Below are positions 41,360 through 49,796 of a stretch of DNA of 64,000 nt, one piece after another. The first letter of the stretch is position 1, and the number at the start of each line of letters is the position of its first letter. The translations under genes and the position numbers were made by a program. The DNA is from Sinorhizobium meliloti. GTDB lineage: Bacteria; Pseudomonadota; Alphaproteobacteria; Rhizobiales; Rhizobiaceae. Under the pieces are notes generated by a model. It had not been told where the DNA came from and did not search any database. It saw only the letters and a program-made list of their open reading frames with translations. The stretch is from NCBI RefSeq assembly GCF_035610345.1, contig NZ_CP141213.1, positions 186,001-250,000 on the forward strand, in the 5' to 3' direction.

Positions 41360-42637
41360 ATGGGTTTTCTGGTCGTTGCGGCCTTCCTCGGTCTGTTCAT
41401 GCTTGGCTTCCCGGTGGTCTACGCCATCCTGCTGCCGTCAATTCTCTACGTACTTGTCGAGGGCTTGCCGTTCGGGCTGCTTGCCCAGCGGATCACCTAC
41501 GCGCTGGATTCGTTTCCGCTGGTGGCCGTGCCTCTCTTCATCTTCGTCGGCAACCTCATGAACCTCTCCGGCATTACCGATCGCATCTTCCGCTTCGCCT
41601 ATACGCTCGTCGGGCGGATGCCGGGTGGCCTGGCGCAAGTCAACGTCTTCGGAAGCCTGATCTTTTCCGGGATGTCCGGGGCGGCGCTGGCTGACATCGG
41701 AGGCCTGGGGCGCATCGAGATCGACGCCATGAAGAAGCGCGGCTTCGATCCATCCTTCGCCGGCGCGGTAACTGCCGCTTCCGCGACGCTCGGGCCGATT
41801 TTCCCGCCTTCCATCCCGCTCATCGTCTACGGCTCGGTCACGAGCGTCTCGATCGTCCAGCTCCTCGTAGCCGGCATCATGCCCGCCGTTCTGTGTACCG
41901 CCCTGCTGATGCTCACGGTGCTGATGGTCGCCATCCGACATGGCCATGCGCGCGCGGAGCGCTGGCCGACGGCAGGCGAGCTGGTCGGCACGCTGGTGCC
42001 GGCGCTACCGGCCATTCTTGCTCCGGCGCTCATGGTCGGCGGCATGACGGCCGGCGCCTTCACACCGACCGAGGCGGCCGCGATAACGGCCGTCTATGTT
42101 ATCTTCATCAGCGGCGTCCTGTACCGTGAACTGACGCTGGCGCATCTGTGGCATTCGGCGGTTCTGACGGCCCGCAGCTCCAGCGCGATCCTCATCATCG
42201 TCGCCTCGGCCGCGCTTTTCGGCTGGATTCTGGCGGTCGAGCAGGTGCCTCAGACCTTTGCGGCGACGCTGCTCGGCTGGTCGAAGGACCCGCTGATGCT
42301 GCTGATCATCGCAAATCTGATCTTCTTCGTCGCCGGCATGTTCCTCGACTCGACAACCGCAACGCTGCTTCTCGTTCCCATCATCGCGCCGCCGCTCGTG
42401 ATGGCCGGTGTCGACCCGGTTCAACTCGGCATCGTGACGATCTTCAACCTGATGCTCGGACTGCTGACGCCGCCGATGGGTTTGTCGCTGTTCCTCGTGT
42501 CGGACATCGCCAAGGTGTCCATCCGGCAGCTCCTGCGAGCGCTTGTGCCCTTTTACGTTCCGCTGGTTTCCACGCTTGTCATCCTCACTTTAGCGAAGGA
42601 CTTCACGCTGTGGCTGCCCCGCCTGATCGCCCAGTAA
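41360..42637 (+). CDS. TRAP transporter large permease (DctM family)
   Basis: A 425-residue permease with about 12 predicted helices. Characteristic stretches: FGSLIFSGMSGAALADIGGLG near residue 95, GPIFPPSIPLIVYGSVTSVS near 150 and FNLMLGLLTPPMGLSLFL near 360. It carries the Na+-coupled transport step for the solute delivered by the DctP-like protein. The RpiB-like gene follows after 23 bases with CAGGAGA in the gap. Confidence 0.92.
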   Translation: MGFLVVAAFLGLFMLGFPVVYAILLPSILYVLVEGLPFGLLAQRITYALDSFPLVAVPLFIFVGNLMNLSGITDRIFRFAYTLVGRMPGGLAQVNVFGSLIFSGMSGAALADIGGLGRIEIDAMKKRGFDPSFAGAVTAASATLGPIFPPSIPLIVYGSVTSVSIVQLLVAGIMPAVLCTALLMLTVLMVAIRHGHARAERWPTAGELVGTLVPALPAILAPALMVGGMTAGAFTPTEAAAITAVYVIFISGVLYRELTLAHLWHSAVLTARSSSAILIIVASAALFGWILAVEQVPQTFAATLLGWSKDPLMLLIIANLIFFVAGMFLDSTTATLLLVPIIAPPLVMAGVDPVQLGIVTIFNLMLGLLTPPMGLSLFLVSDIAKVSIRQLLRALVPFYVPLVSTLVILTLAKDFTLWLPRLIAQ

Positions 42638-42660
42638 TCTTTTCTCCAGGAGACACCAAT

Positions 42661-43107
42661 ATGCGTATCGTCATCGGTTCCGACCATGCTGGCTTTCACC
42701 TCAAGGCCACGATCATCGACCACGTCACCTCGCTCGGCCACGAGGTGCATGACGCAGGCTCGTACGATGCGAACCCGGTAGACTTCCCCGACATCGCAAA
42801 GACGGTCACTTCCTCGATCATCGCGGGCAAGGCGGATCGCGGGCTAATGGTCTGCGGCACCGGCGTCGGCGCCTCGATCGCGGCCAACAAGGTGAAGGGC
42901 ATCCGCGCCGCGGTCTGCCATGACGTGCATTCCGCCCATCAGTCGGTGGAGCATGACGACGTCAACGTCATGTGCATCGGCGCCCAGATCGTCGGCGCAT
43001 GGTTGGCAAGGGATCTCGTTGCAGCCTACCTCGCCGCCGAATTCTCCACCGACGAGGATTTCCGGCGCCGGGTGCGCAAGCTCGCCGAAATGGACGAGCA
43101 GCGCTGA
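42661..43107 (+). CDS. RpiB/LacAB-family sugar-phosphate isomerase
   Basis: A 148-residue isomerase. The active-site loop VCGTGVGASIAANK (residues 62-75) with its Cys, the N-terminal GSDHAGFHLK and DFPDIAK motifs are intact, so it should interconvert an aldose and ketose phosphate. The segment CHDVHSAHQSVEHDDVNVMC resembles RpiB/EryI-type proteins rather than LacA/B. AGGAGA precedes the ATG. As the last gene of the TRAP operon it suggests that the imported compound enters through a tetrose- or pentose-phosphate; substrate not determinable. Confidence 0.85.
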   Translation: MRIVIGSDHAGFHLKATIIDHVTSLGHEVHDAGSYDANPVDFPDIAKTVTSSIIAGKADRGLMVCGTGVGASIAANKVKGIRAAVCHDVHSAHQSVEHDDVNVMCIGAQIVGAWLARDLVAAYLAAEFSTDEDFRRRVRKLAEMDEQR

Positions 43108-43151
43108 GCATCCGCCGGCCGGCTCCGCGCCGTTCGGCGAAACTCGCGTAT

Positions 43152-43832
43152 CTATTCTTCCTTGCTGACCTCGCCATCCACGAGGTGGATGCGGCGATCC
43201 ATGCGGGCAGCCATGCCCAGGTCGTGCGTCACCGCGACGACCGTCTTGCCGCGCTCGCGGACAAGTCCGTCGAGAATTGCGAATACCTGGTCCGAACTCC
43301 TGCTGTCGAGGCTTCCGGTCGGCTCGTCGGCCAGGATCAGCGGCGGATCGTTGGCAAGCGCCCGTGCGACCGCCACACGCTGGCGCTGGCCGCCCGAGAG
43401 CTGATCCGGCCGCTTGTCGAGATGATCGGCGAGGCCGAGCGAGGACAGCAATTCGGTCGCCCGGGCCCGCATGGCGTCGCGGTCGAGGCGGGCGAGCTTG
43501 CGCATCGGGATTTCGACGTTCTCACGCGCGGTAAATTCCGGCAGGAGGAAATGGAACTGGAAGACGAACCCCATCGTGGCGAGGCGGGTCTCCGCCCGCT
43601 CCTTCTCGCTCATGGGCTCCGTATCGCGTCCGCGGACGCGGAGCATGCCTAGCGTCGGCTGGTCGAGCAGCCCCAGCAGATAGAGCAGCGACGACTTTCC
43701 CGATCCCGAGGGGCCGGTAACGGCCACGAACTCGCCTTCGTCGATGATGAGGTCGATGTCCTTCACCAGCGTTACCGGAACCGTCTCATGCAATATACGC
43801 GTGAGGCCGCGAGCCTCGATCAGCGGGCTCAT
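43152..43832 (-). CDS. ABC transporter ATPase, LolD/MacB type
   Basis: A 226-residue ATPase with Walker A GPSGSGKSS near 40, Q-loop FVFQFHFLLPEFTA, signature LSGGQRQRVAVARAL, Walker B LILADEPTGSLD and H-loop VAVTHDLGMA. It matches the type-VII (MacB/LolD) branch that powers mechanotransmission across the periplasm rather than substrate import. The ATG at 43832 overlaps the permease stop (ATGA). Third gene of the adaptor-permease-ATPase operon. Confidence 0.9.
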   Translation of the reverse strand: MSPLIEARGLTRILHETVPVTLVKDIDLIIDEGEFVAVTGPSGSGKSSLLYLLGLLDQPTLGMLRVRGRDTEPMSEKERAETRLATMGFVFQFHFLLPEFTARENVEIPMRKLARLDRDAMRARATELLSSLGLADHLDKRPDQLSGGQRQRVAVARALANDPPLILADEPTGSLDSRSSDQVFAILDGLVRERGKTVVAVTHDLGMAARMDRRIHLVDGEVSKEE

Positions 43833-45070
43833 GTCGCGCCCCTTATGATGTCCACCGGATTGACGCGTGCTGCCCGGCGGGCAGGCAGGTAACCGGCGAC
43901 CGCTGCCGAGGACAGGGCGAAGGCTGTCGCTACGGCATAGTGAAGAATGCTCCACGCGATCGGCAGCCTGGTCATTTCCTGGCCGGTCGCGGCAATTTCG
44001 AACCGCACCCGGGAAAGGGCGTAGGTGATCGCAAAACCGAGCGCCCAGCCGAGAAGGGAGCCCGCTATGCCGATCGCCAGCCCCTCGATCACGAACAGAC
44101 GTCGCATGTCGGCTTGCGAAAAGCCCAGCGACTTCATGATCGCTATGTCGCGCGCCTTCTCGTGCGTGATGGTCGAAACGATGTTGAAGATGCCGAAACC
44201 CGCTACCAGCATGATCGCGGCGACGACCGTGTACATGATGACGTTGCGCACGACGAGTGCTTCGAGAATGGACTCGTTCGCCTCCTGCCACGCGACCGCC
44301 TTGTAGCCGAGTTCGGCCTCCACGCGACGCGCCACGGTGGGCGCGGCGTTCGGGTCGTCGAGCTTGATGCGGATCTCGTTGATTGCATTCGGCCTGTTGG
44401 ACAGGATCTGGGCGTTCTTCAGCAGCACATAGGCTTCGCCTTCGTCACGCGCCGTGGTGCCGGTATGAAACAGGCCGACGATCTTGAAGTTGCGGGCAAG
44501 GCCTTCCGAAGACACGGCGGTAATTGTATCGCCGAGCCCGGCACCCAGCCTCGAGGCCATGGTATCGCCTATCACGACGTTGTTGCCGCCGGCCGCAAGC
44601 GCGCCGAAGCTGCCGGACTCGAAATCCTCTACGATGGGCGAGACCTTCACCTCCTTCTCCGGCTCGATCCCGATCACCACGGCGCCGACTTCGCGGCCCG
44701 AGTAGCGGATCACGCCCTGAACGTTCAGAACCGCGGCAAGCCTGCCGGACATCCATTCTTCCAGCCAGGAGACCGCCTTGGTCGGGTTGATGATGCCGCG
44801 CCGGTCGTCCCTCGGCCTCAGCCCGGATATGGCGACGGCTTCGAAGAGGTCTTCCGCCGGCTGCCGCCGCGCCGAGCGCTGCTCATCGGTCACATCGACA
44901 TGCGGCATCGTGTCGACGAGCTGGCGAACGAAATCGTCCTGCCCGCCCTGCATCAGCGCCGCCATGGCGATCGAGAAGCCGACTCCAACGGCGACACCGA
45001 TGACCGCGACGAGGGTCTGGCGGCCGCGGCCGGCGACGTGCGTCAAGGCGATATCGAGGATCAGGCGCAT
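43829..45070 (-). CDS. ABC permease, FtsX/MacB family
   Basis: A 413-residue membrane protein with the MacB/LolC layout: first helix at about 20-40, a large periplasmic domain (about 45-270), then three helices (ARNVIMYTVVAAIMLVAGFGIFN-type region near 285, around 335 and around 375) and the terminal YLPARRAARVNPVDIIRG motif. ATG at 45070 lies five bases after the adaptor stop; a TTG at 45079 is possible. Works with the HlyD-like adaptor to export a compound or lipid, in a TetR-controlled operon. Confidence 0.88.
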   Translation of the reverse strand: MRLILDIALTHVAGRGRQTLVAVIGVAVGVGFSIAMAALMQGGQDDFVRQLVDTMPHVDVTDEQRSARRQPAEDLFEAVAISGLRPRDDRRGIINPTKAVSWLEEWMSGRLAAVLNVQGVIRYSGREVGAVVIGIEPEKEVKVSPIVEDFESGSFGALAAGGNNVVIGDTMASRLGAGLGDTITAVSSEGLARNFKIVGLFHTGTTARDEGEAYVLLKNAQILSNRPNAINEIRIKLDDPNAAPTVARRVEAELGYKAVAWQEANESILEALVVRNVIMYTVVAAIMLVAGFGIFNIVSTITHEKARDIAIMKSLGFSQADMRRLFVIEGLAIGIAGSLLGWALGFAITYALSRVRFEIAATGQEMTRLPIAWSILHYAVATAFALSSAAVAGYLPARRAARVNPVDIIRGAT

Positions 45071-45075
45071 GGCGT

Positions 45076-46098
45076 TCAATTCGTCGTTGTTTCAACCACA
45101 TCCACCCGGGTCCCGTCGGTTAAGTCGGGGGGCAAGGGCGAGATTATGTGTGCGGTTTCCTCCAGGCCGGAAAGGATCTCTACGCCGTCCGTGCCGCGGA
45201 TGCCGGTCTTGATTTCGCGCAGTTTCGCCGTCCCGCCTTCAACCACCGCGACTCTAGTCCCGCTGACCGCTGCCGCGGGGATGACCAAGGCGTTGCGCGA
45301 CACGCGAACCACGATGTTTACGTCTGTGGACATGCCGATTCTAAGCGGCGTGTCCTCCGGCAGCCGAAGGCGAACACGGTAAGTTTTCGTGACGGGATCG
45401 CCCTTCGGCGTGATGCTGTCGACAACCGCCTCGAGCGCGCGCTCTGGAAACGCATCCGACCGAAGGTAGGCATTCTGGCCCACTTCGACCCGCGGAATGT
45501 CCTCTTCGTTCACCTCCGCCTCCACGATGAGCGGGCGCGGCTCTCCGACCCAAAAGAGAACGGTCCCAGGCTCGGCGACCTCGCCGATCTCTCCATCCTG
45601 CCGAAGCACCCGCCCGTCGCTGGGCGCGCGCAGCACATAGGCCGCAAGGCGCGCCTCCTGCCCCGCGATCAATGCCTCCAATTGAGCGACGTCGGTGCGG
45701 GCCCGGTCTACAGTCTGCTCGCTTATCGTGTTTCGTTCGGCCAAGGCGAGCTTGCGGCGGTATTCTTCCTGCGCAAGCGACAGGCGCGCCTGCAGCTCGC
45801 TCAGAATCGCCCGCGCCTCCGTATCGTCCAGGCGCGCGAGCACAGCACCCTTTTCCACTCGGTCGCCTTCGCAGTTGCACTGCTCGACGATCCGCTCGCG
45901 CACTGTCGAAGTGACCTTTGCCCAAACGCGCGGCTCTACGACGCCGCTGGCATAAACGATCTCCGCCGCATCACCGCGCTTCGGCGTCACGACCGAAACG
46001 GGCACCGCCCGGGTCGCATACCAGAAGGCAACCGCACCGACTGCGGCGGCTATCGCAATACCCGCCGCGTAGCGCCTCATCTGCCGCATAAGCCGCAC
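45076..46098 (-). CDS. HlyD/MacA-like periplasmic adaptor
   Basis: A 340-residue membrane-fusion protein: N-terminal helix (10-28), lipoyl halves around VYASGVVEPRVWAKV and APSDGRVLRQDGEIGEV, a short coiled-coil (about 90-155), and a beta-barrel region with VPAAAVSGTRVAVV-type C-terminus. I start at the GTG at 46098 because AGGAG lies exactly six bases before it. The motif QCNCEGDRVEKGAVL carries two Cys next to the first lipoyl half, which is unusual for MacA-like adaptors. First gene of the operon divergent from tetR. Confidence 0.87.
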   Translation of the reverse strand: MRLMRQMRRYAAGIAIAAAVGAVAFWYATRAVPVSVVTPKRGDAAEIVYASGVVEPRVWAKVTSTVRERIVEQCNCEGDRVEKGAVLARLDDTEARAILSELQARLSLAQEEYRRKLALAERNTISEQTVDRARTDVAQLEALIAGQEARLAAYVLRAPSDGRVLRQDGEIGEVAEPGTVLFWVGEPRPLIVEAEVNEEDIPRVEVGQNAYLRSDAFPERALEAVVDSITPKGDPVTKTYRVRLRLPEDTPLRIGMSTDVNIVVRVSRNALVIPAAAVSGTRVAVVEGGTAKLREIKTGIRGTDGVEILSGLEETAHIISPLPPDLTDGTRVDVVETTTN

Positions 46099-46142
46099 GA
46101 ACCACTCCTGAAACTCACTCGCATAGACTGTCAGGATAGCAT

Positions 46143-46161
46143 TAGACCGACCGTCGGTCTA
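46143..46161. promoter_or_regulatory. TetR-type operator between the efflux operon and tetR-family gene
   Basis: TAGACCGACCGTCGGTCTA is a perfect 9-1-9 palindrome. It overlaps the TATAAT (46160-46165) that can serve the regulator gene and, on the other strand, the -35 TAGACC (46161-46156) which stands 17 bases from TATCCT (46138-46133) for the efflux operon. One bound dimer pair would shut both promoters. Confidence 0.8.
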
Positions 46162-46232
46162 TAATCGCACACAGGACTTCGCGCATCCTGCCAACACGTG
46201 TAGAACGTTCTCCTCCGGTTCAGGACAAGTCT

Positions 46233-46925
46233 ATGCCACGAATCAAGAAATCGCCTGACGTCAGAATGAATGAGATCATCGGCTGCGCTGAACGCCTGTT
46301 CTTCGAGCAGGGATACGAAACTACAACCGTTAACGACGTGATCCGGGAGGCGAATGTTTCCAAAGGGGCGTTCTATCACTACTTCGTTTCGAAGGAGGCA
46401 CTGCTGGAGGCGGTCGCCGCGCGCATGGCACGCCAAAGCCTGAAGGAACTGCAAATGGTATTCGAGGATCCCTCCCTCGACGCCGTCGGCCAGCTGAATG
46501 CCCTTTTCGCGGGTTCGCGCCGCCTCAAAGTGGACATGGCGCCGCAGTTGAAGAATACATTCAACGCACTTTTCAAGCCGGAGAACGTCGTCCTCTATCA
46601 TCGCATCGACGTCGCGGTCAGTGCTGTGACACTCCCCTTTCTAACCGAACTTCTGAGGCGCGGTCACAAGGAGGGGAGCCTCGACGCACCCGATCCTGAA
46701 GCCCTCGCGCCGATGCTGTTGTATTTGCGGCTTGGCGTCGCCAAAACGCTGCATCGGGCTCTGCAGCAGACAGAAGCCGGCGACCTGGACGGCGCAGCGC
46801 GGACGCTGGATGGCTGGATGCGCACCTACGGGATGGCTGTCGAAAGATTGCTGAAGATCCCCGAGGGGACGATCGAAGTAACGGAACCGGGCTTTTCGCG
46901 CGCATTTCTGGAAGCTTCCGTCTAG
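46233..46925 (+). CDS. TetR-family repressor of the efflux operon
   Basis: A 230-residue TetR regulator: helix-turn-helix at residues 14-60 (RLFFEQGYETTTVNDVIREA, VSKGAFYHYFVSKEALL) and an all-helical ligand domain. Divergent from the HlyD-permease-ATPase operon with a perfect palindrome in between, so it probably represses both itself and the efflux genes until an efflux substrate binds. Followed by the repeat region at 46951. Confidence 0.88.
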   Translation: MPRIKKSPDVRMNEIIGCAERLFFEQGYETTTVNDVIREANVSKGAFYHYFVSKEALLEAVAARMARQSLKELQMVFEDPSLDAVGQLNALFAGSRRLKVDMAPQLKNTFNALFKPENVVLYHRIDVAVSAVTLPFLTELLRRGHKEGSLDAPDPEALAPMLLYLRLGVAKTLHRALQQTEAGDLDGAARTLDGWMRTYGMAVERLLKIPEGTIEVTEPGFSRAFLEASV

Positions 46926-46950
46926 CTCCTTGAAGCCGCATACTTCCAAA

Positions 46951-47104
46951 CCGCTGCGCACTTTTCCCGGAAGTGCGCTAACCCCTTTAAGCGTCGCACT
47001 TCCGGACGGAAAACCGCTGCGCACTTTTCCTGGAAGTGCTCTAATCCTTTAAGTTCCGCACTTCCGGACGGAAAACCGCTGCGCACTTTTCCTGGAAGTG
47101 CTCC
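46951..47104. repeat. Tandem palindromic repeat, two full and one partial ~62-bp unit
   Basis: Units begin CCGCTGCGCACTTTTCC at 46951, 47014 and 47076; the first two are 63 and 62 bases, the third is cut at about 47104. Each unit contains GCACTT-N7-AAGTGC, able to form a hairpin, and ends with GCACTTCCGGACGGAAAA. A more degenerate unit may precede (46926-46950). Similar cores occur at 17410 and, as AAAACCGCTGCAC, at 55061. This resembles the short palindromic intergenic elements known to be scattered in Sinorhizobium genomes; I cannot name the family. Confidence 0.75.
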
Positions 47105-47554
47105 GGATATCCCCGATATTCACCGGCGATAGCCCTGATGGGTCAGTGGAGCCGAAGCATTATGCGTGCTAGTCCTTCGTCAGCCGTCTCGGACGGGGGA
47201 AGACGGTCAGAGGCCTGGCGCTTCAGCGACTGGCCTCGCCGGGGGCTGGGGCACAGCACGCCGGCAATCCGGATGGGTTCGAAGCTCGACGTCCTGGCGG
47301 AATCAGGGCTTACCCGAGCGAAAGGCCCTGACCGTTATCGGCCAGGGCCCCATTCATTTCCCACCAGCTCAATAAGAGAGCACGGACACGGCAATACGGT
47401 CTCCAGCACAGCCCATTACAAGCCATAGCGATGCAAGAAGATGTGTCGGTGCAAGTGGGATATTACACAAACGTATTACTATAACCAGTAACAAATTGGG
47501 GGTATTCGCATTAAATCGGCTCGTGAATACCATCTGTGCTGAGTCGAACCGGAG
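47105..47554. other. 450-base noncoding region with one strong hairpin
   Basis: No gene is supported: the frames open here lack ribosome sites and rhizobial codon bias. GGCCCTG-A-CCG-TTAT-CGG-C-CAGGGCC at 47324-47349 forms a stem of seven plus three pairs around a TTAT loop. The part after 47430 is AT-rich and precedes the 3' end of the LacI gene. Could be a small-RNA locus or the remains of a deleted gene. Confidence 0.45.
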
Positions 47555-48559
47555 TTACCCTCCCCGGACGGATGAGCGCCAAATGAGGTCAGGTCGGAAG
47601 CGAACCGATTGGTCGACCGGCTCCTGCCTCTCGTTGACGAGCCAAGCAACCGCCTCCTGAGCTATCCTGTCCACGGGTTGCGCGAAAGTGGTCAGGTCAT
47701 AGGAGGACCAGGCGGCCTGTTCAATGTCGTCGAAACCCGCGACACAGAGCTGATCGGGGATAGAGACACGGAACTGGTGGCGCGCGGCATCCATGAAGCC
47801 GCATGCAAGGAGATCCGTGGCACAGAAGACCGCATCGGGACGCTCGCCGAGTGTCAGCAGCCGCTGCGCCAGAACGCGGCCGCTTTCGTAATTTGTCGGC
47901 CCGTGACGCTCGACCAGAACCGGGAGGCCCGCTGCTTTTGCCGCCGCCACGAAGCCGTGTTCGCGCGCCATCAGGCTCGGGGTGCCGGCTTGCGAATTCG
48001 CGAAGGCAAGACGCCGGCAACCGGCGCGCACGAAAGCGGTGACGACCCGCCCCGCCGCCTCCGCGTCATCGAGGTTGATACGAAGAGGGCCCTGCTGGTC
48101 GTCGTCGCGGTTGATGAGGACGAGGCGCTGGCCGTTCTTGAGGCAGAGCTGGGTAATCGACCGATCGGGCATTCCGGACAGGATGATCGATGCATCTGCG
48201 CGGTACCGGATTGCCTGCCGCAACGCGAGATCGACACTGCCGTCCGAGCGGTCCGTGTTGATCAGCATGGCGACCTTCCCGGCGTTCTGCAATTGCTGCG
48301 TCATCGCCCGGATCAGGTTGGCGCGGTAGGGCGTGCTCATCTCGGATACGATAAGGCAGACGATGCCACTCTCGTTTCGCATCAGTCCGCGCGCGAGATG
48401 GTTGACGTGATAGCCGAGCGCTTCCGCCGCCTCCACAACCCTTCGCCGGGTTTCGGGCGAGACGCTGGCGCCAGGTGTAAAGGTACGGGAGACGGCTGAG
48501 CGTGAGACGCCCGCCCGCTCTGCGACTTCCTGGGCGCTGACAAACGGCTTCGGCGGCAT
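47555..48559 (-). CDS. LacI-family regulator of the Afu-type transporter
   Basis: A 334-residue LacI/PurR-type regulator: helix-turn-helix and hinge at residues 7-62 (SAQEVAERAGVSRSAVSRTF, ALGYHVNHLARGL), then a periplasmic-binding-like ligand core (FDDIEQAAWSSYDLTT near the C-terminus). Divergent from the afuABC-type genes over 181 bases that contain three matching TTGCA-N6-TGCAA sites, two of them overlapping and directly before its own start, so autoregulation is likely. Confidence 0.88.
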   Translation of the reverse strand: MPPKPFVSAQEVAERAGVSRSAVSRTFTPGASVSPETRRRVVEAAEALGYHVNHLARGLMRNESGIVCLIVSEMSTPYRANLIRAMTQQLQNAGKVAMLINTDRSDGSVDLALRQAIRYRADASIILSGMPDRSITQLCLKNGQRLVLINRDDDQQGPLRINLDDAEAAGRVVTAFVRAGCRRLAFANSQAGTPSLMAREHGFVAAAKAAGLPVLVERHGPTNYESGRVLAQRLLTLGERPDAVFCATDLLACGFMDAARHQFRVSIPDQLCVAGFDDIEQAAWSSYDLTTFAQPVDRIAQEAVAWLVNERQEPVDQSVRFRPDLIWRSSVRGG

Positions 48560-48590
48560 TCACGACCTCTCCTCGATCTCGCACGCAGAA

Positions 48591-48616
48591 TTGCACTATT
48601 TTGCAATTGCGTGCAA
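48591..48616. promoter_or_regulatory. Two overlapping LacI-type operators (O1, O2)
   Basis: TTGCACTATTTTGCAA (48591-48606) and TTGCAATTGCGTGCAA (48601-48616) both fit TTGCA-N6-TGCAA and share the six bases TTGCAA. They lie 32-57 bases before the LacI ATG (minus strand). Confidence 0.75.
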
Positions 48617-48649
48617 CGCCGTCATATTGCGCAGTATCGAACAAATTTA

Positions 48650-48694
48650 TTGACACTCCCTGTATCCTCGTGCAGCATTTGCACGCGCTTGCAA
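48650..48694 (+). promoter_or_regulatory. Promoter of the afu-type operon with LacI-type operator O3
   Basis: TTGACA at 48650-48655 is a consensus -35. The third TTGCA-N6-TGCAA copy, TTGCACGCGCTTGCAA (48679-48694), covers the expected transcription start. Together with O1/O2 about 80 bases upstream this allows repression by looping. Confidence 0.72.
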
Positions 48695-48740
48695 CAAGGC
48701 GTCCGGCACGGAGGCGCCGGCACAATCTGGGAGGAAACCG

Positions 48741-49769
48741 ATGGGTTTGGTTAAACTGGCCGCGGCAGCGCTCGCCGCGGGTGCGACGTTCTTTGCCTTT
48801 TCCGCGCAGGCCGACGGAAATCTCAATCTGATCTGTTCGGCCGACGTGGTGATCTGCGAGCAGATGAAGGGCGCCTTCGAAAAGAAGACCGGCATCTCCG
48901 TCAACATGGTTCGCCTGTCTTCCGGCGAAACCTATGCGAAGATCCGGGCCGAGGCGCGCAACCCCAAGACGGACATCTGGTGGGCGGGCACCGGCGACCC
49001 GCATCTGCAGGCCGCCTCCGAGGGACTGACGCTCGAATACAAGTCGCCGATGCTCGGCGAATTGCATGAATGGGCCGTCAAGCAGGCCGAGAGTGCCGAC
49101 TACCGCACGGTCGGCGTCTATGCCGGCGCGCTCGGCTGGGGCTACAACACGGAGATCTTCAAGCAGAAGAACCTGAAGGAGCCGAAGTGCTGGGCGGACC
49201 TGCTCGATCCGTCCTTCAAGGGTGAAGTCCAGATTGCCAATCCCAATTCTTCCGGCACCGCCTATACCGCGCTCGCAACGCTCGTTCAGATCATGGGCGA
49301 GGACGAGGCTTTCGACTATCTGAAGAAGCTGAACGCAAACGTGTCGCAATACACGAAGTCCGGGTCCGCACCGGTGAAGGCCGCGGCGCGGGGGGAAACG
49401 GCAATCGGCATCGTGTTCATGCACGATGCGGTGGCGCAGACGGTGGAAGGCTTCCCGGTGAAGTCCGTGGCGCCCTGCGAAGGCACCGGCTATGAAATCG
49501 GCTCGATGTCGATCATCAAGGGCGCAAAGAACCTCGAGAGCGCCAAAAAGTGGTATGACTGGGCGCTCTCCGCCGACGTGCAGTCTAGTATGAAGGAGGC
49601 AAAATCGTTCCAGCTTCCTTCCAACAAGACGGCCAAGGTGCCGGAAGAGGCGCCTAAGTTCGAGGACATCAAGCTGATCGATTACGACTTCAAGACCTAC
49701 GGCGATCCGGCCAAACGCAAAGAGCTCCTGGAGCGCTGGGACCGGGAGATCGGCGCAGCCGCGAACTGA
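48741..49769 (+). CDS. Substrate-binding protein of AfuABC-type (sugar-phosphate) ABC transporter
   Basis: A 342-residue periplasmic binding protein with a Sec signal (residues 1-24, SAQA before DGNLN). Such proteins were first annotated as iron(III)-binding (FbpA/AfuA), but AfuA of Actinobacillus binds hexose and heptose phosphates. Here the paired tyrosines that hold iron in FbpA near the C-terminus are absent, while IWWAGTGDPHLQAASEG and NPNSSGTAYTALATL are typical of the AfuA side. A phosphatase gene in the same operon supports a phosphorylated ligand. Two Cys (C32, C39) may form a disulphide. GGGAGGAAACC precedes the ATG. Confidence 0.8.
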   Translation: MGLVKLAAAALAAGATFFAFSAQADGNLNLICSADVVICEQMKGAFEKKTGISVNMVRLSSGETYAKIRAEARNPKTDIWWAGTGDPHLQAASEGLTLEYKSPMLGELHEWAVKQAESADYRTVGVYAGALGWGYNTEIFKQKNLKEPKCWADLLDPSFKGEVQIANPNSSGTAYTALATLVQIMGEDEAFDYLKKLNANVSQYTKSGSAPVKAAARGETAIGIVFMHDAVAQTVEGFPVKSVAPCEGTGYEIGSMSIIKGAKNLESAKKWYDWALSADVQSSMKEAKSFQLPSNKTAKVPEEAPKFEDIKLIDYDFKTYGDPAKRKELLERWDREIGAAAN

Positions 49770-49796
49770 TCGCGCAACGCGCCTTTCAAACGGATT

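Noticed and set aside
46951..47104. CRISPR array
   Set aside because: Units are nearly identical along their whole length with no variable spacers, and there are no cas genes.
47138..47428. A 96-codon frame downstream of the tandem repeats
   Set aside because: No ribosome site, atypical composition (many Arg/Ser/Pro) and no similarity to anything recognised; treated as noncoding.
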